Assembly (NCBI GenBank): GCA_934796775.1
Contig: CAKVPH010000003.1
Span: forward strand, 77,782-141,781
DNA: 64,000 nt
Direction: 5' to 3'
DNA from: an uncultured Clostridia bacterium
GTDB lineage: Bacteria > Bacillota > Clostridia > Christensenellales > Borkfalkiaceae
Shown here: piece by piece, positions 26,946-35,298 of the stretch
How the letters are laid out: the number at the start of each line of letters is the position of its first letter
Position numbering within the stretch: the first letter of the stretch is position 1
Notes under the pieces: model-generated
Told to the model about the DNA's origin: nothing
Database searches by the model: none
What the model saw: only the letters and a program-made list of their open reading frames with translations
Made by a program: the position numbers and the translations under genes

Positions 26946-27218
26946 TCAGCCCGTAGTTAAAAATTTCATAATTTCGGGATGAGGATTTGCAATGACTTCG
27001 CATACCTTGACTTTTCCGACTTCATTTGCCGCCGCGGCACCCGCCGAGAGCGCGGCTTGTACCGCCGAAACTTCGCCCTGAACCACGACGGTAACCATTC
27101 TGCCGCCGAGTCGTTTTTCAACGTGAATCAGTTCTACGTCCGCCGCCTTCACCATTGCGTCAAGCCCGACGATCGCCGCGACCATTGCTTGTACTTCGAG
27201 AAGTGCGATCGCTTTCAT
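26946..27218 (-). CDS. BMC-H shell protein, divergent type, between the duplicated copies
   Basis: 90 residues, a BMC domain (MKAIALLEVQAMVAAIVGLDAMVKAADVEL) whose pore loop EKRLGGRM differs in charge and size from its neighbours, so it would form a hexamer with different permeability. Pro-92-like tail residues are absent and it ends KFLTTG. It lies 21 bases downstream of copy A and about 90 bases upstream of copy B. It is probably a minor facet protein. Confidence 0.93.
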   Translation of the reverse strand: MKAIALLEVQAMVAAIVGLDAMVKAADVELIHVEKRLGGRMVTVVVQGEVSAVQAALSAGAAAANEVGKVKVCEVIANPHPEIMKFLTTG

Positions 27219-27239
27219 ATTCTTGTATTTTTAAATATT

Positions 27240-27515
27240 TTACTTAACGGTGGGAAGAAGTTTTTCAACGTCTGCGTGAGGACGCGGGATAACGTGAGTA
27301 GCTATAACTTCGCCGAGTGCGGTAGCTGCTGCGCTGCCTGCTTCAACTGCGGCTTTAACTGCGCCTACATCGCCGCGAACCATAACGCTTACAAGTCCGC
27401 TACCGATCTTTTCGCTGCCGATAAGTACAACGTTAGCTGCTTTTACCATTGCGTCTGCCGCTTCGATTGCTGCAACTAAGCCTCTCGTTTCAACCATGCC
27501 TAATGCTTCTAACAT
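27240..27515 (-). CDS. BMC-H shell protein, PduA/PduJ type, copy A
   Basis: 91 residues, nearly identical to copy B at 26581-26853 and with the same pore loop EKIGSGL. The nucleotide sequences are also close but differ at scattered third positions, so the duplication is not brand new, or conversion is acting on it. The ribosome site is AAGGAG. The gene is probably expressed together with copy B to supply enough facet protein. Confidence 0.95.
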   Translation of the reverse strand: MLEALGMVETRGLVAAIEAADAMVKAANVVLIGSEKIGSGLVSVMVRGDVGAVKAAVEAGSAAATALGEVIATHVIPRPHADVEKLLPTVK

Positions 27516-27608
27516 AAATTTAATCTCCTTAAAATTTATTATTTTTATTTTATGTTTTTATTTTTTTTGATATTTCGCTTTGCCGCTTCGGCTTTTGCAA
27601 AACACCTT

Positions 27609-27926
27609 TTACCTGAGTTTATCTCTGCCGAGCGCGTTTAAACGGGCGAACCATTCTATATCCTCGCTCTGGCGAGCTATCACTTTGTGAGTGATATAAA
27701 GACCGCGCTTTTCGGCTTGTTCTTTACCCGTTTTGATAGCGGCTTCTACAGCCGCCGCCGTTCCTTCAACCTTGATTGCCATGACCAAAGGAACTCTTGC
27801 CGCATCACCCGCGGCGGGCTTGTTTTTGTCTATTGCGACGACCTGAACGTCCGCCGCCTTTGCCATTTGATCGGCAACGGCGATAGCGGTCGCAAAGCCG
27901 AACACCTCGATCATTCCGAGTGCCAT
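27609..27926 (-). CDS. BMC-H shell protein with extended loop and C-terminus
   Basis: 105 residues. The core MALGMIEVFGFATAIAVADQMAKAADVQVVAI is a BMC domain, but the pore-side loop is lengthened (DKNKPAAGDAARVPL) and the C-terminus has an extra helix ending ARLNALGRDKLR. Similar long-loop hexamers occur in glycyl-radical compartments. The loop could narrow or gate the pore. It is the first shell gene after the two dehydrogenases. Confidence 0.9.
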   Translation of the reverse strand: MALGMIEVFGFATAIAVADQMAKAADVQVVAIDKNKPAAGDAARVPLVMAIKVEGTAAAVEAAIKTGKEQAEKRGLYITHKVIARQSEDIEWFARLNALGRDKLR

Positions 27927-27962
27927 TTTTTAACTCCTTAAAAAGTCTTTCGGTTGCGATTT

Positions 27963-27992
27963 AAAGGTTTTACGTCAAACGTAAAAATCTTT
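27963..27992 (-). other. Stem-loop directly after the alcohol dehydrogenase stop
   Basis: TTTTACGT-CAA-ACGTAAAA is a perfect 8-bp stem flanked by AAAG and CTTT, between the alcohol dehydrogenase and the first shell gene. It sits where partial termination or RNA processing would separate enzyme from shell expression. Confidence 0.45.
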
Positions 27993-27993
27993 A

Positions 27994-29196
27994 TTATTCC
28001 GCAACGTAACAGATCTTTATGCCTTCCTGCTTAACGTTTGTTTCCATTGCTTCGTTTAATTTATCGAGCGGGAAAGTATGCGTTATAAGGTCGGTTACGG
28101 GAATGTTCATTTCACGAGCCTGACGTAAGAAAGCCATGGTTGTGGGATAGTCATCCGCACTGTAATCCCATGAACCTACTACGTTGATTTCTTTATTGCA
28201 CATTGCAAAGTGCGGATTGATGCTGTACTCTCCGTTGTTTACGAAAAAGCCCATTTCGCAAAGTCCGCCGCCGCGACGAATGTACTCGTAAATATCTTTT
28301 GCCGCAGCGGGTGCGCCGGTGCACTGGAAAGCAAAGTCAGCACCTACTCCGTTAGCAACTTCTTTAACGAGTTTCACGCGATCCTTTAAATCAGGAACGT
28401 CACGGAAGTTAATGATAGTTTTAGCACCTAACTTTTTAGCCATTTCAAGTCTCTTAGGCGTACCGTCGATTGCGATTATGTGGTTGATACCTGCAGCTCT
28501 TAAAACGCTGAGCATTACTAAGCCTACCGGACCTAAGCCCTGAAGCAATACTTTGGAATTAAAATTTAAAAGTCCCGTTCCGTTTGCACGCTTTAACGCA
28601 TGAACGCATACGCATGCTAGTTCCAGAATCATTCTTTCTTTAAGGTTAAGGTCGTTTACTACAAAATACGTAGCACCCTTTCCTCTTATAAGAATGTGAG
28701 TTGAGAACCAGCCGGTAAGAGGCTGTTCGGGATTGTGAGGAATAAGTCCGAAAACGCCCTGCTTATCGCAAAGGTTTGTGTTTGCGGGGTGATTTCTGCA
28801 AATGTAGCACTCGCCGCAGCTTATAACGCTGGTAACGAGCTTATCGCCCACTTTTATGGGGTTGCCTGCAGTATCGGTTTTGATATTCTTTCCGAGATAT
28901 ACTATCTCGCCCGTTCCTTCGTGTCCGAGCGTTACGGGAATAATTCCGAACGGATCTGCGCGCCATTCGTGAACGTCGGTTCCGCAGACGCCGCAACCTT
29001 CAACTTTAACCAAAATATCGTTATCGTTAAGTTCGGGGACGTCAAATTCCTTTACTTCGATATTTTTAAGCGAAGTGAGCATCGCAACTTTGGCTTTTTT
29101 AGGAACGCCTGCAGTACATTTTTTACTGCTTTCGCCGCCCATTTCGCCTAAAACTTTGCGAACTATGTTTTCTACCTGAGAAGATGTTATATCCAT
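27994..29196 (-). CDS. Zinc-dependent alcohol dehydrogenase (MDR family) with encapsulation peptide
   Basis: 400 residues. Residues 1-20 (MDITSSQVENIVRKVLGEMG) are an encapsulation-type helix followed by a linker. The rest is a medium-chain dehydrogenase: catalytic zinc ligands in CGVCGTDVHEW (Cys71) and GHEG (His92/Glu93), structural zinc Cys127/130/133/143, and Rossmann motif GLGPVG (220-225). In the compartment it would reduce propionaldehyde to propanol, or lactaldehyde to propanediol, and so regenerate NAD+. Propanediol compartments more often use an iron-dependent PduQ, which is missing here, so this enzyme seems to replace it. Confidence 0.9.
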   Translation of the reverse strand: MDITSSQVENIVRKVLGEMGGESSKKCTAGVPKKAKVAMLTSLKNIEVKEFDVPELNDNDILVKVEGCGVCGTDVHEWRADPFGIIPVTLGHEGTGEIVYLGKNIKTDTAGNPIKVGDKLVTSVISCGECYICRNHPANTNLCDKQGVFGLIPHNPEQPLTGWFSTHILIRGKGATYFVVNDLNLKERMILELACVCVHALKRANGTGLLNFNSKVLLQGLGPVGLVMLSVLRAAGINHIIAIDGTPKRLEMAKKLGAKTIINFRDVPDLKDRVKLVKEVANGVGADFAFQCTGAPAAAKDIYEYIRRGGGLCEMGFFVNNGEYSINPHFAMCNKEINVVGSWDYSADDYPTTMAFLRQAREMNIPVTDLITHTFPLDKLNEAMETNVKQEGIKICYVAE

Positions 29197-29216
29197 AATT
29201 TTTCTCCTTTTAGTGC

Positions 29217-30674
29217 TTATATAATGCGGAAATTATCGGTCATAACGCATCTGCGATATCTCGTAAAGCTTCTCGCACTTGTTAAGCCTTCGCCGGTAGG
29301 ACCTGCAATGGTGAACGTAGTGTGACCTTCACCGCCAAAACCTATACCCGCATACGAGGGAGCGTTTTTAACAAATATGGTCGTTTCTACCGCACGGGCA
29401 AATCTCGTGAGATTGTCCACGTTTTTAGAGTGCATGTGCGCCGTATGACGGCAACCGTGTTCCGCTTTTACCGCAAGATCTATAGCTTCGTCTATATCGT
29501 GTACGCGAACTATAGGCAGAATGGGCATCATAAGCTCGGTCTGAACGAAAGGATGTTCAAAAGGAGCTTCGCATATAATACATCTTACTTCGTCGCCTAC
29601 GTTTACGCCGATTTTTGCAAGAAGAACTTTTGCGTCGCGACCTACACATTCGCGGTTAATTGTCTTTTTAATAATGCCCGTCTTGGGATTTTTGGTGTCT
29701 ACCAAAACGATATCGGCAAGTCTTGCAGCCTGATCTGCGGTTATCTGATATGCGCCGTTTTTCTTCATTACGGAGATAAGTTCATCCGCAATGTTGTTGA
29801 ACGCAAATACTTCCTTTTCGGCAATACAAGGCAGGTTGTTATCGAAAGAACAACCGTCTATTATATCCTTGCCCGCTTTTTGAATATCTGCGGTGTCGTC
29901 TACGATTACGGGAGGATTTCCCGCGCCCGCGCCTATCGCCTTTTTACCGCTTGAAAGAACGCTTCTTACAACGCCGGGACCGCCGGTGCAGACGAGAAGT
30001 CTTATAGCGGGATGATTATACATTACCTGCGCGGAATCAAGCGTGGGTTTAACCATGGAAGCAACAAGTATTTCGGGACCGCCCGCAGCTGCGCTTGCTC
30101 TGTTTACAAGATCTACCGCGTAGTTGGAAGTAGCTATTGCGTGCGGGTGCGGATTGAATACGACGCCGTTGCCCGCAGCTATCATTCCTATGCTGTTGCA
30201 GATTACCGTTTCTGACGGATTAGTGCTGGGCGTTATGCTTCCCACTACTCCGAAAGGAGCCATTTCGGTAAGAGTAAGTCCGTGATCGCCGGTTTTTACC
30301 TGAGCTACGATATCGGCAGTGCCGGGGGTTTTATCCGCCACAAGAATGTGCTTTGCCGTTTTATGCTCTACGCGCCCCATTTTTGTTTCGGTAACGCCGA
30401 GGTTTGCCATAATAGCGGCTTCCTTTCTGCAAAGATTCCTTATTTCGGCAATAATCTTTTCACGTTCGTCGAGCGACATTGCGCGGATAGCTTTGTATCC
30501 TGCCTGGGCCGCCGCGATTGCGTCGTTCATATCTTCGAATATGCCCTTGAATTTTCTGCCGTTGTATTGCGTGGAATCCCAATTTCCGTTAGTACTCGGA
30601 GTGTGTTTGCCCAAACTGTCGATAACTGCGTTTACGACCTGCTCTATCTGAGCCTCCGTCCAATTTATAGCCAT
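29217..30674 (-). CDS. pduP: CoA-acylating propionaldehyde dehydrogenase (PduP type)
   Basis: 485 residues. It oxidises propionaldehyde to propionyl-CoA with NAD+. Residues 1-20 (MAINWTEAQIEQVVNAVIDS) form the N-terminal encapsulation helix, then a linker to residue 40. The aldehyde dehydrogenase fold follows: GVVGSITPSTNPSE (substrate and cofactor strand), GAGAGNPPVIVDD, and the catalytic Cys283 in DNNLPCIAEKE. The gene is 20 bases upstream of the alcohol dehydrogenase, which would recycle its NADH. Confidence 0.95.
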   Translation of the reverse strand: MAINWTEAQIEQVVNAVIDSLGKHTPSTNGNWDSTQYNGRKFKGIFEDMNDAIAAAQAGYKAIRAMSLDEREKIIAEIRNLCRKEAAIMANLGVTETKMGRVEHKTAKHILVADKTPGTADIVAQVKTGDHGLTLTEMAPFGVVGSITPSTNPSETVICNSIGMIAAGNGVVFNPHPHAIATSNYAVDLVNRASAAAGGPEILVASMVKPTLDSAQVMYNHPAIRLLVCTGGPGVVRSVLSSGKKAIGAGAGNPPVIVDDTADIQKAGKDIIDGCSFDNNLPCIAEKEVFAFNNIADELISVMKKNGAYQITADQAARLADIVLVDTKNPKTGIIKKTINRECVGRDAKVLLAKIGVNVGDEVRCIICEAPFEHPFVQTELMMPILPIVRVHDIDEAIDLAVKAEHGCRHTAHMHSKNVDNLTRFARAVETTIFVKNAPSYAGIGFGGEGHTTFTIAGPTGEGLTSARSFTRYRRCVMTDNFRII

Positions 30675-30696
30675 CGGATTCTCCTTTTAGCAATAA

Positions 30697-31443
30697 TTAT
30701 TTTTTAAGAGCGGAAAGAACGTTACGAGTGATTTCGTCAACGAGTTCTTCCTTGCTGGTAAGTTGTTTGTCTTCTTCGATTTCAATGCCGGGGTGACGTC
30801 CGGGAATTCTCATTTTCTTACGGAGTTCCATAAGTTTTTTGAGTTGTTCGTTAGGAATTTCGTGAACGTTGCCGAGTTCCATTGCGTGTTTGCAGATAAC
30901 GGCGTTAAATTCAACTTCTTCCATGATAAACATTGCTCTTGTCAAATCGCAGCCTACGGTTAAAGCACCGTGGTTACGGAGAAGGAATGCATCGTGATCC
31001 TGAAGATACGGTTCAAGAGAATCGGGAATTTCCATAGTGGAAGGTGTTCCGTAATCACAGGTAGGAACGTCGCCGATTGTGAGTACCGCTTCGGGAAGAA
31101 TGTACTGATCAAGGTCGATATCCGCAACGGTGAATGCGGTTGCAACGGGAGGATGCGCGTGAACTACGGCGTTTACGTCGGGACGTTCTTTATAAACGCG
31201 CATGTGCATTTTAATTTCGGAAGAAGGATTGAGCTTGCCTTCGAGCTTTTTGCCTTCTCTGTCAACCTTGATTATCATGTCGGGAGTTAAAGAACCCTTG
31301 GATACGCCGGTCGGAGTGCAATAGAATTCGTTATCGTTGATTTTAACGGAGATGTTACCGTCGTTTGCGGCAACGAAGTTCTTGTTGTAAAGCTTATGAC
31401 CGACTTCACAGATTTCCTTCTTGATTTCAAATGGTGATTTCAT
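30697..31443 (-). CDS. Class II aldolase (fuculose/rhamnulose-1-phosphate type) with C-terminal encapsulation peptide
   Basis: 248 residues of the FucA/AraD fold. The metal ligands His95 and His97 are in VVHAHPP, with His158 in RNHGA, and the catalytic Glu76 in SSEIKMH. With RhaA and RhaB encoded upstream it should split L-rhamnulose-1-phosphate to dihydroxyacetone phosphate and L-lactaldehyde, even though it resembles FucA rather than the larger RhaD. The last 20 residues (TSKEELVDEITRNVLSALKK) are an encapsulation helix, as is typical of fucose/rhamnose glycyl-radical compartments, so lactaldehyde is probably made inside the shell. Confidence 0.93.
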   Translation of the reverse strand: MKSPFEIKKEICEVGHKLYNKNFVAANDGNISVKINDNEFYCTPTGVSKGSLTPDMIIKVDREGKKLEGKLNPSSEIKMHMRVYKERPDVNAVVHAHPPVATAFTVADIDLDQYILPEAVLTIGDVPTCDYGTPSTMEIPDSLEPYLQDHDAFLLRNHGALTVGCDLTRAMFIMEEVEFNAVICKHAMELGNVHEIPNEQLKKLMELRKKMRIPGRHPGIEIEEDKQLTSKEELVDEITRNVLSALKK

Positions 31444-31517
31444 TTCGTTTACCTTTCCTTATATTAATAATTATATTTTTTCTTAATATTTATTTTTATA
31501 TTCTTTTTTGCTTTAAA

Positions 31518-31562
31518 GGTTTTAGCTTATCGACAAGAATTATTTTTGCCAAGGCTAAAGCC
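31518..31562 (-). other. Stem-loop between rhaA and the aldolase gene
   Basis: GGTTTTAGC (31518-31526) pairs with GCTAAAGCC (31554-31562; one mismatch on this strand is a wobble pair in one orientation only) around a 27-base loop, directly after the rhaA stop. Confidence 0.35.
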
Positions 31563-31568
31563 TGAAAA

Positions 31569-32813
31569 TTATCTGCGGGCAAGAAGAACTTCTTTTTCGT
31601 ATTTTTCAACTTCTTTATACCAGTCGTTGTCCATACCCTGAAGTCTTAAATATTCATCCCATACGTCGCCGAGCGGCAGTGTTTTGAATTCTTCGTTTAA
31701 GTACATAATCTTACCGAACTTGAATTCGTCCTGCAACTCTCTGAGTTGTTTGTTGGGAAGAAGAAGCGCGTACATAAGTGCTTTTTGCATACTGCGTACG
31801 CCGGTAACCCATGCGCCGATACGGTTAATAGAAGCGTCGAAATAGTCAAGACCGATTATAACTTTTTCGGTTGCGTCGTTACGAACGATTTCTTTAGCTA
31901 TTTCTTTAAGCTCGTCGTCTAAGATAACAACGTGGTCGCTGTCCCAACGAACGGGGCGCGAAACGTGAAGAGCAACTTTATCGTAAAACGCTAAAAGCGC
32001 GGGAATCTTATCGGAAACGACTTCGGTCGGATGATAGTGGCCGGTATCAAGCAAGCAGCATATACCTGCCTTAGCCGCATAATTCTGATAAAATTCGTTG
32101 CTGCCTACGGTGTAGCTTTCAAGACCTATACCGAAAACTTTGCTTTCGACTGCGGGAATAACCCACTTTTTATCGTATCCCGCAAGAATCTCGTCAAGAG
32201 ATTTTTTAAGACGAACTCTCGGCGACAGCCTGTCCGCAGGAATATCTTTATATCCGTCGGGGATCCAGATGTTTACAAGGCAGGGACTGTTCATAGCCTT
32301 ACCTATTTCAGCCGCGATCCGCATGCAAGCTTTTCCGTGGTTTACCCAGAAAGTGCGGGTAGCTTCGTCGGGAGAAGAAAGCGACAAACCGTCTTTCATC
32401 TTAGGATGTCCGAAGAACGTGGGGTTAAAGTCGATACCCGAAATTCCGTTAGCCTTAGCAAATTCAACCCAAGGTTTGAAATATTCGTATGTGTAAGCGT
32501 CTCTGTCTACTTTTCCCTTGTCTGCTCCTAATACCGCGTAACTTGCGTGAAGATTCAGACGCTTTTTGCCCGGCATTAAAGAAAAGGCTTTTACAATATC
32601 TTGTTTAAGCTGTTCGAAGCCGACTGCTTTTCCGGGATAATTTCCGGTGGTCTGTATTCCGCCGTCAAGCGAATCGGATCCGTCAAATCCCAAAACGTCG
32701 TCGCCTTGCCAGCAATGTACGCTTACGGGAATTTCTTTTAGTGCTTTAAGCGCGCTGTCGGTATCTACGCCGTACTTTGCGTACATTTCCCTTGCTTGTT
32801 CGTATCTGGTCAT
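31569..32813 (-). CDS. rhaA: L-rhamnose isomerase
   Basis: 414 residues, normal family length. It converts L-rhamnose to L-rhamnulose in the cytoplasm with a divalent metal. Family signatures run throughout: VSVHCWQGDDVLGF and GGIQTTGNYPGKA near the N-terminus, LNLHASYA, SGIDFNPTFFGHPK, the metal region LLDTGHYHPTEVVSDKIPA, HVSRPVRWDSDHVV and IGLDYFDASINRIGAW. It lies between rhaB and the aldolase on the same strand, so the three first steps of rhamnose breakdown are co-transcribed with the compartment. The inducing rhamnose transporter is not in the window. Confidence 0.97.
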   Translation of the reverse strand: MTRYEQAREMYAKYGVDTDSALKALKEIPVSVHCWQGDDVLGFDGSDSLDGGIQTTGNYPGKAVGFEQLKQDIVKAFSLMPGKKRLNLHASYAVLGADKGKVDRDAYTYEYFKPWVEFAKANGISGIDFNPTFFGHPKMKDGLSLSSPDEATRTFWVNHGKACMRIAAEIGKAMNSPCLVNIWIPDGYKDIPADRLSPRVRLKKSLDEILAGYDKKWVIPAVESKVFGIGLESYTVGSNEFYQNYAAKAGICCLLDTGHYHPTEVVSDKIPALLAFYDKVALHVSRPVRWDSDHVVILDDELKEIAKEIVRNDATEKVIIGLDYFDASINRIGAWVTGVRSMQKALMYALLLPNKQLRELQDEFKFGKIMYLNEEFKTLPLGDVWDEYLRLQGMDNDWYKEVEKYEKEVLLARR

Positions 32814-32924
32814 GTGTTCACTCCTTGATATTTATAGTTGTACGTTTTTTAATTTATTTTTTTATTGCGGCATTGCCGCTCATTTACTTAATTATAATAT
32901 TGCCGCAGTTTATAATTTTGCGAT

Positions 32925-34307
32925 TTACAGTTCGGCAATATCGAACGATCTTTTAACAAACTCTCTGCCTTCGGCTACGTCCTTTATAACGCCCGCACCT
33001 ATCATCTGCATCATAAGATTGCCTATAGCGGTGCCTTCCGCAGGTCCGGTGATAATTTTTCTGCCCGTATACTTTTCGGTAAGTTCGTTTAAAAGAATGT
33101 TCTTACTGCCGCCGCCTATGATGTTAAGCGTATCGTATTTTTCGTTTGTAATCTGCTCTAAAGCGTTAAGGCTCGAAGCGTAATCTCTTGCAAGGTTATT
33201 GAAAATTACATACGCAATTTCGCCGGTGGCAAGTTTTCTGCCTACTTCGTCTTCTATTTCTCTCGTCATATTTTCGGGAGACAAAAAGCGCGGTTTGTTT
33301 ACGTCTATCTCATCGGGAACGGGATTTGCTCTTGCCATATCCGCGAGTTCTGCAAACGAATATTTATCGTTTAGTTCGTGCCTTACCTGCTGAATCATCC
33401 AAAGTCCCATTATATTCTTTTGCAGACGGAAGGTGAAATTGACGCTTCCCTCGTTGGAATAATCGTTTTCTCTTGCGACAGCCGCGGTATGAACTTCGTT
33501 TTGTTCAACGCCTAAAAGCGACCACGTTCCGCTTGATATATAAGGAGTATGTCCTTTTAACGGAGCGGCAAGAACCGCGCTTGCGGTATCGTGCGTGGCG
33601 GGAAGAATTACTTTTGCTTTATAACCCGTGAACGCTGCAACTTCGTCGGTAAACTCACCTACGACAGTACCCGGCTGAGAAAGTTCGCCGAACAATTCTT
33701 TTTTGTAACCGAGCGTCTCGAGAATTTCTTCGTCCCACTTGTGGGTTTTAGCGTTTACCATGCCTGTATTAGTGGCGTTGGTGTATTCCTGTTTTTTAAC
33801 GCCCGTCAAACGGAAATGAAAATAATCGGGGAGCATTAAAAAGCTCTTTGCGTTGTTTATTCTGCCCGTCTTTACGTCGTCGAGCAGTTGGTAAACGGTA
33901 TTGAAAACAGCAAACTGAATGCCCGTTTTTTCAAACAGCTTTTCAAACGGTATTATCGAATGAACTTCGGGAACGGTCTTATCCGTTCTGTGATCGCGAT
34001 AACAATATATGCCGTCGATCTCTTTGTCGTTTTCATCTAAAAGCGCGTAATCGACGCCCCAGGTATCTATTCCGACCGAATACGGTGCTTTGCCCATTTC
34101 GCCGGCTTTTTTCAAACCGTTAAGAATTTCACGGAACAATCTTTCGTGCTCCCATTTTAAACAGTCTTCGTTGTTACCTCTTTTCGACGCAACCGGTCCG
34201 TTTGAAAAACGATATATCTCTTCGGTAATAATTTTACCGTTTTCTATATGAGCGAGTATATGTCTGCCGGACGATGCGCCGATGTCTATTGCAAGAAAAT
34301 ATTTCAC
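32925..34307 (-). CDS. rhaB: Rhamnulokinase
   Basis: 460 residues, FGGY kinase family, with GTG start (34307) preceded by AAGGGG. It phosphorylates L-rhamnulose with ATP. Motifs are the phosphate-binding loop LAIDIGASSGRHI, the catalytic region GIDTWGVDYALLD (Asp) and the C-terminal nucleotide loop LNIIGGGSKNILLNEL. It is the first gene of the long rhamnose/compartment operon and is divergent from the DeoR-type regulator. The strong promoter at 34341-34369 should drive it. Confidence 0.97.
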   Translation of the reverse strand: MKYFLAIDIGASSGRHILAHIENGKIITEEIYRFSNGPVASKRGNNEDCLKWEHERLFREILNGLKKAGEMGKAPYSVGIDTWGVDYALLDENDKEIDGIYCYRDHRTDKTVPEVHSIIPFEKLFEKTGIQFAVFNTVYQLLDDVKTGRINNAKSFLMLPDYFHFRLTGVKKQEYTNATNTGMVNAKTHKWDEEILETLGYKKELFGELSQPGTVVGEFTDEVAAFTGYKAKVILPATHDTASAVLAAPLKGHTPYISSGTWSLLGVEQNEVHTAAVARENDYSNEGSVNFTFRLQKNIMGLWMIQQVRHELNDKYSFAELADMARANPVPDEIDVNKPRFLSPENMTREIEDEVGRKLATGEIAYVIFNNLARDYASSLNALEQITNEKYDTLNIIGGGSKNILLNELTEKYTGRKIITGPAEGTAIGNLMMQMIGAGVIKDVAEGREFVKRSFDIAEL

Positions 34308-34340
34308 GAGTAACCCCTTAAAAATTTTATTGTTGCGTTC

Positions 34341-34369
34341 ATTATATCACAGCTTTTTTATTTTGTCTA
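34341..34369 (-). promoter_or_regulatory. Promoter of the rhamnose/microcompartment operon
   Basis: On the minus strand TAGACA (34369-34364) and TATAAT (34346-34341) are 17 bases apart, 34 bases upstream of the rhaB GTG. Confidence 0.7.
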
Positions 34370-34384
34370 TATGTGTTCAAAAGA

Positions 34385-34413
34385 TTGACAAACAAATTTT
34401 TTTATGACAAAAT
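34385..34413 (+). promoter_or_regulatory. Candidate divergent promoter of the DeoR-type regulator
   Basis: TTGACA (34385-34390), 17 bases, CAAAAT (34408-34413). The -10 is weak. It lies back to back with the rhaB promoter, so one bound regulator could control both. Confidence 0.4.
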
Positions 34414-34442
34414 ATAAGCATAAACGAGCAGAAATGCGCAAA

Positions 34443-34459
34443 CTTAAACCGAATTTAAG
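34443..34459 (+). promoter_or_regulatory. Candidate operator in the rhaB/deoR-type intergenic region
   Basis: CTTAAA-CCGAA-TTTAAG is an inverted repeat with perfect 6-bp arms in the divergent promoter region. It is a plausible DeoR-family site, though short and AT-rich. Confidence 0.3.
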
Positions 34460-34519
34460 CAATTTTACCGCCGATTATTTGATTTAAACACAAATATAAG
34501 CAAGTACGGAGCAGATTTT

Positions 34520-35257
34520 ATGGCACTAAGCGAACGGCAAACCGATTTACTGAACATTTTAAAAGAGAATAAAAAGGCAAGCGTACAAAAACTTGCAAAA
34601 ACTTTATACGTAAGCGAGGCAACGATAAGGCGCGACCTTGCAGAGCTAAAAAGCATGGGGCTTGTAGAACGCAGTCACGGCGGAGCGATTCTGCCGCAGA
34701 ACACCGAAGAAATTTCCATTTTCTTTCGTATGGAGAAAAATGCGGACGAAAAACAGCGCGCGGCAACTAAAGCGTTAAACCACGTTCCCCCGTTCAAAAC
34801 GCTTTTTATTGACAGCTCGTCCACAGCGCTCGCCCTTGCGCAAAGGCTTGACCTTGCGTTTAAAACGGTTGTTACAAACAACCTGCAAGCCGCGCTTTTG
34901 CTTGCGCAAAAACCTAACATAAATTTGATTATTCTGGGCGGAGCGGTTCAGAACAACACAAACTGCGCACTTGGAAGCTGGACGGTTCGTCAGCTTAACG
35001 ATTTCACTTTCGACCTGATGATTGCATCATGCGCGGCGATAGCGGACTCTTACACCTATGAGCGTTCGGTCGAACAAAAGGAATTAAAGCTTGCAGCGCT
35101 TAATAATTGCAGATATAAAATTCTTATAGTGGACCACACCAAATTCGAAGCACAGACGACTTATAAAGTTTGCCGACTTGACGAATACGACTTAGTGGTA
35201 ACAGATAAAAAACCCGAAGTGGATTTGAGTTCGGAAAAGATAAAACTTATTTTTTAA
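34520..35257 (+). CDS. DeoR-family sugar regulator
   Basis: 245 residues. The N-terminal helix-turn-helix (about residues 6-60) carries the family motif VSEATIRRDLAELKSMGLVERSHGGAIL. The C-terminal DeoRC sensor domain has FIDSSSTALALAQRL and the VVTNNLQAA strand. Members usually repress sugar operons and respond to a phosphorylated sugar. It is divergent from rhaB, with 212 bases between them, so it most likely controls the rhamnose/compartment operon, possibly with rhamnulose-1-phosphate as ligand. That replaces the AraC-type RhaS/RhaR control known in enterobacteria. Confidence 0.9.
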   Translation: MALSERQTDLLNILKENKKASVQKLAKTLYVSEATIRRDLAELKSMGLVERSHGGAILPQNTEEISIFFRMEKNADEKQRAATKALNHVPPFKTLFIDSSSTALALAQRLDLAFKTVVTNNLQAALLLAQKPNINLIILGGAVQNNTNCALGSWTVRQLNDFTFDLMIASCAAIADSYTYERSVEQKELKLAALNNCRYKILIVDHTKFEAQTTYKVCRLDEYDLVVTDKKPEVDLSSEKIKLIF

Positions 35258-35298
35258 ATTATAAAATTTTTACCAAACATAAATAAGGAGCAGAACAT

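Noticed and set aside
30697..31443. Aldolase considered as RhaD
   Set aside because: The 248-residue FucA-like sequence with a C-terminal targeting helix differs from the longer RhaD; the rhamnose context sets the likely substrate but not the family.
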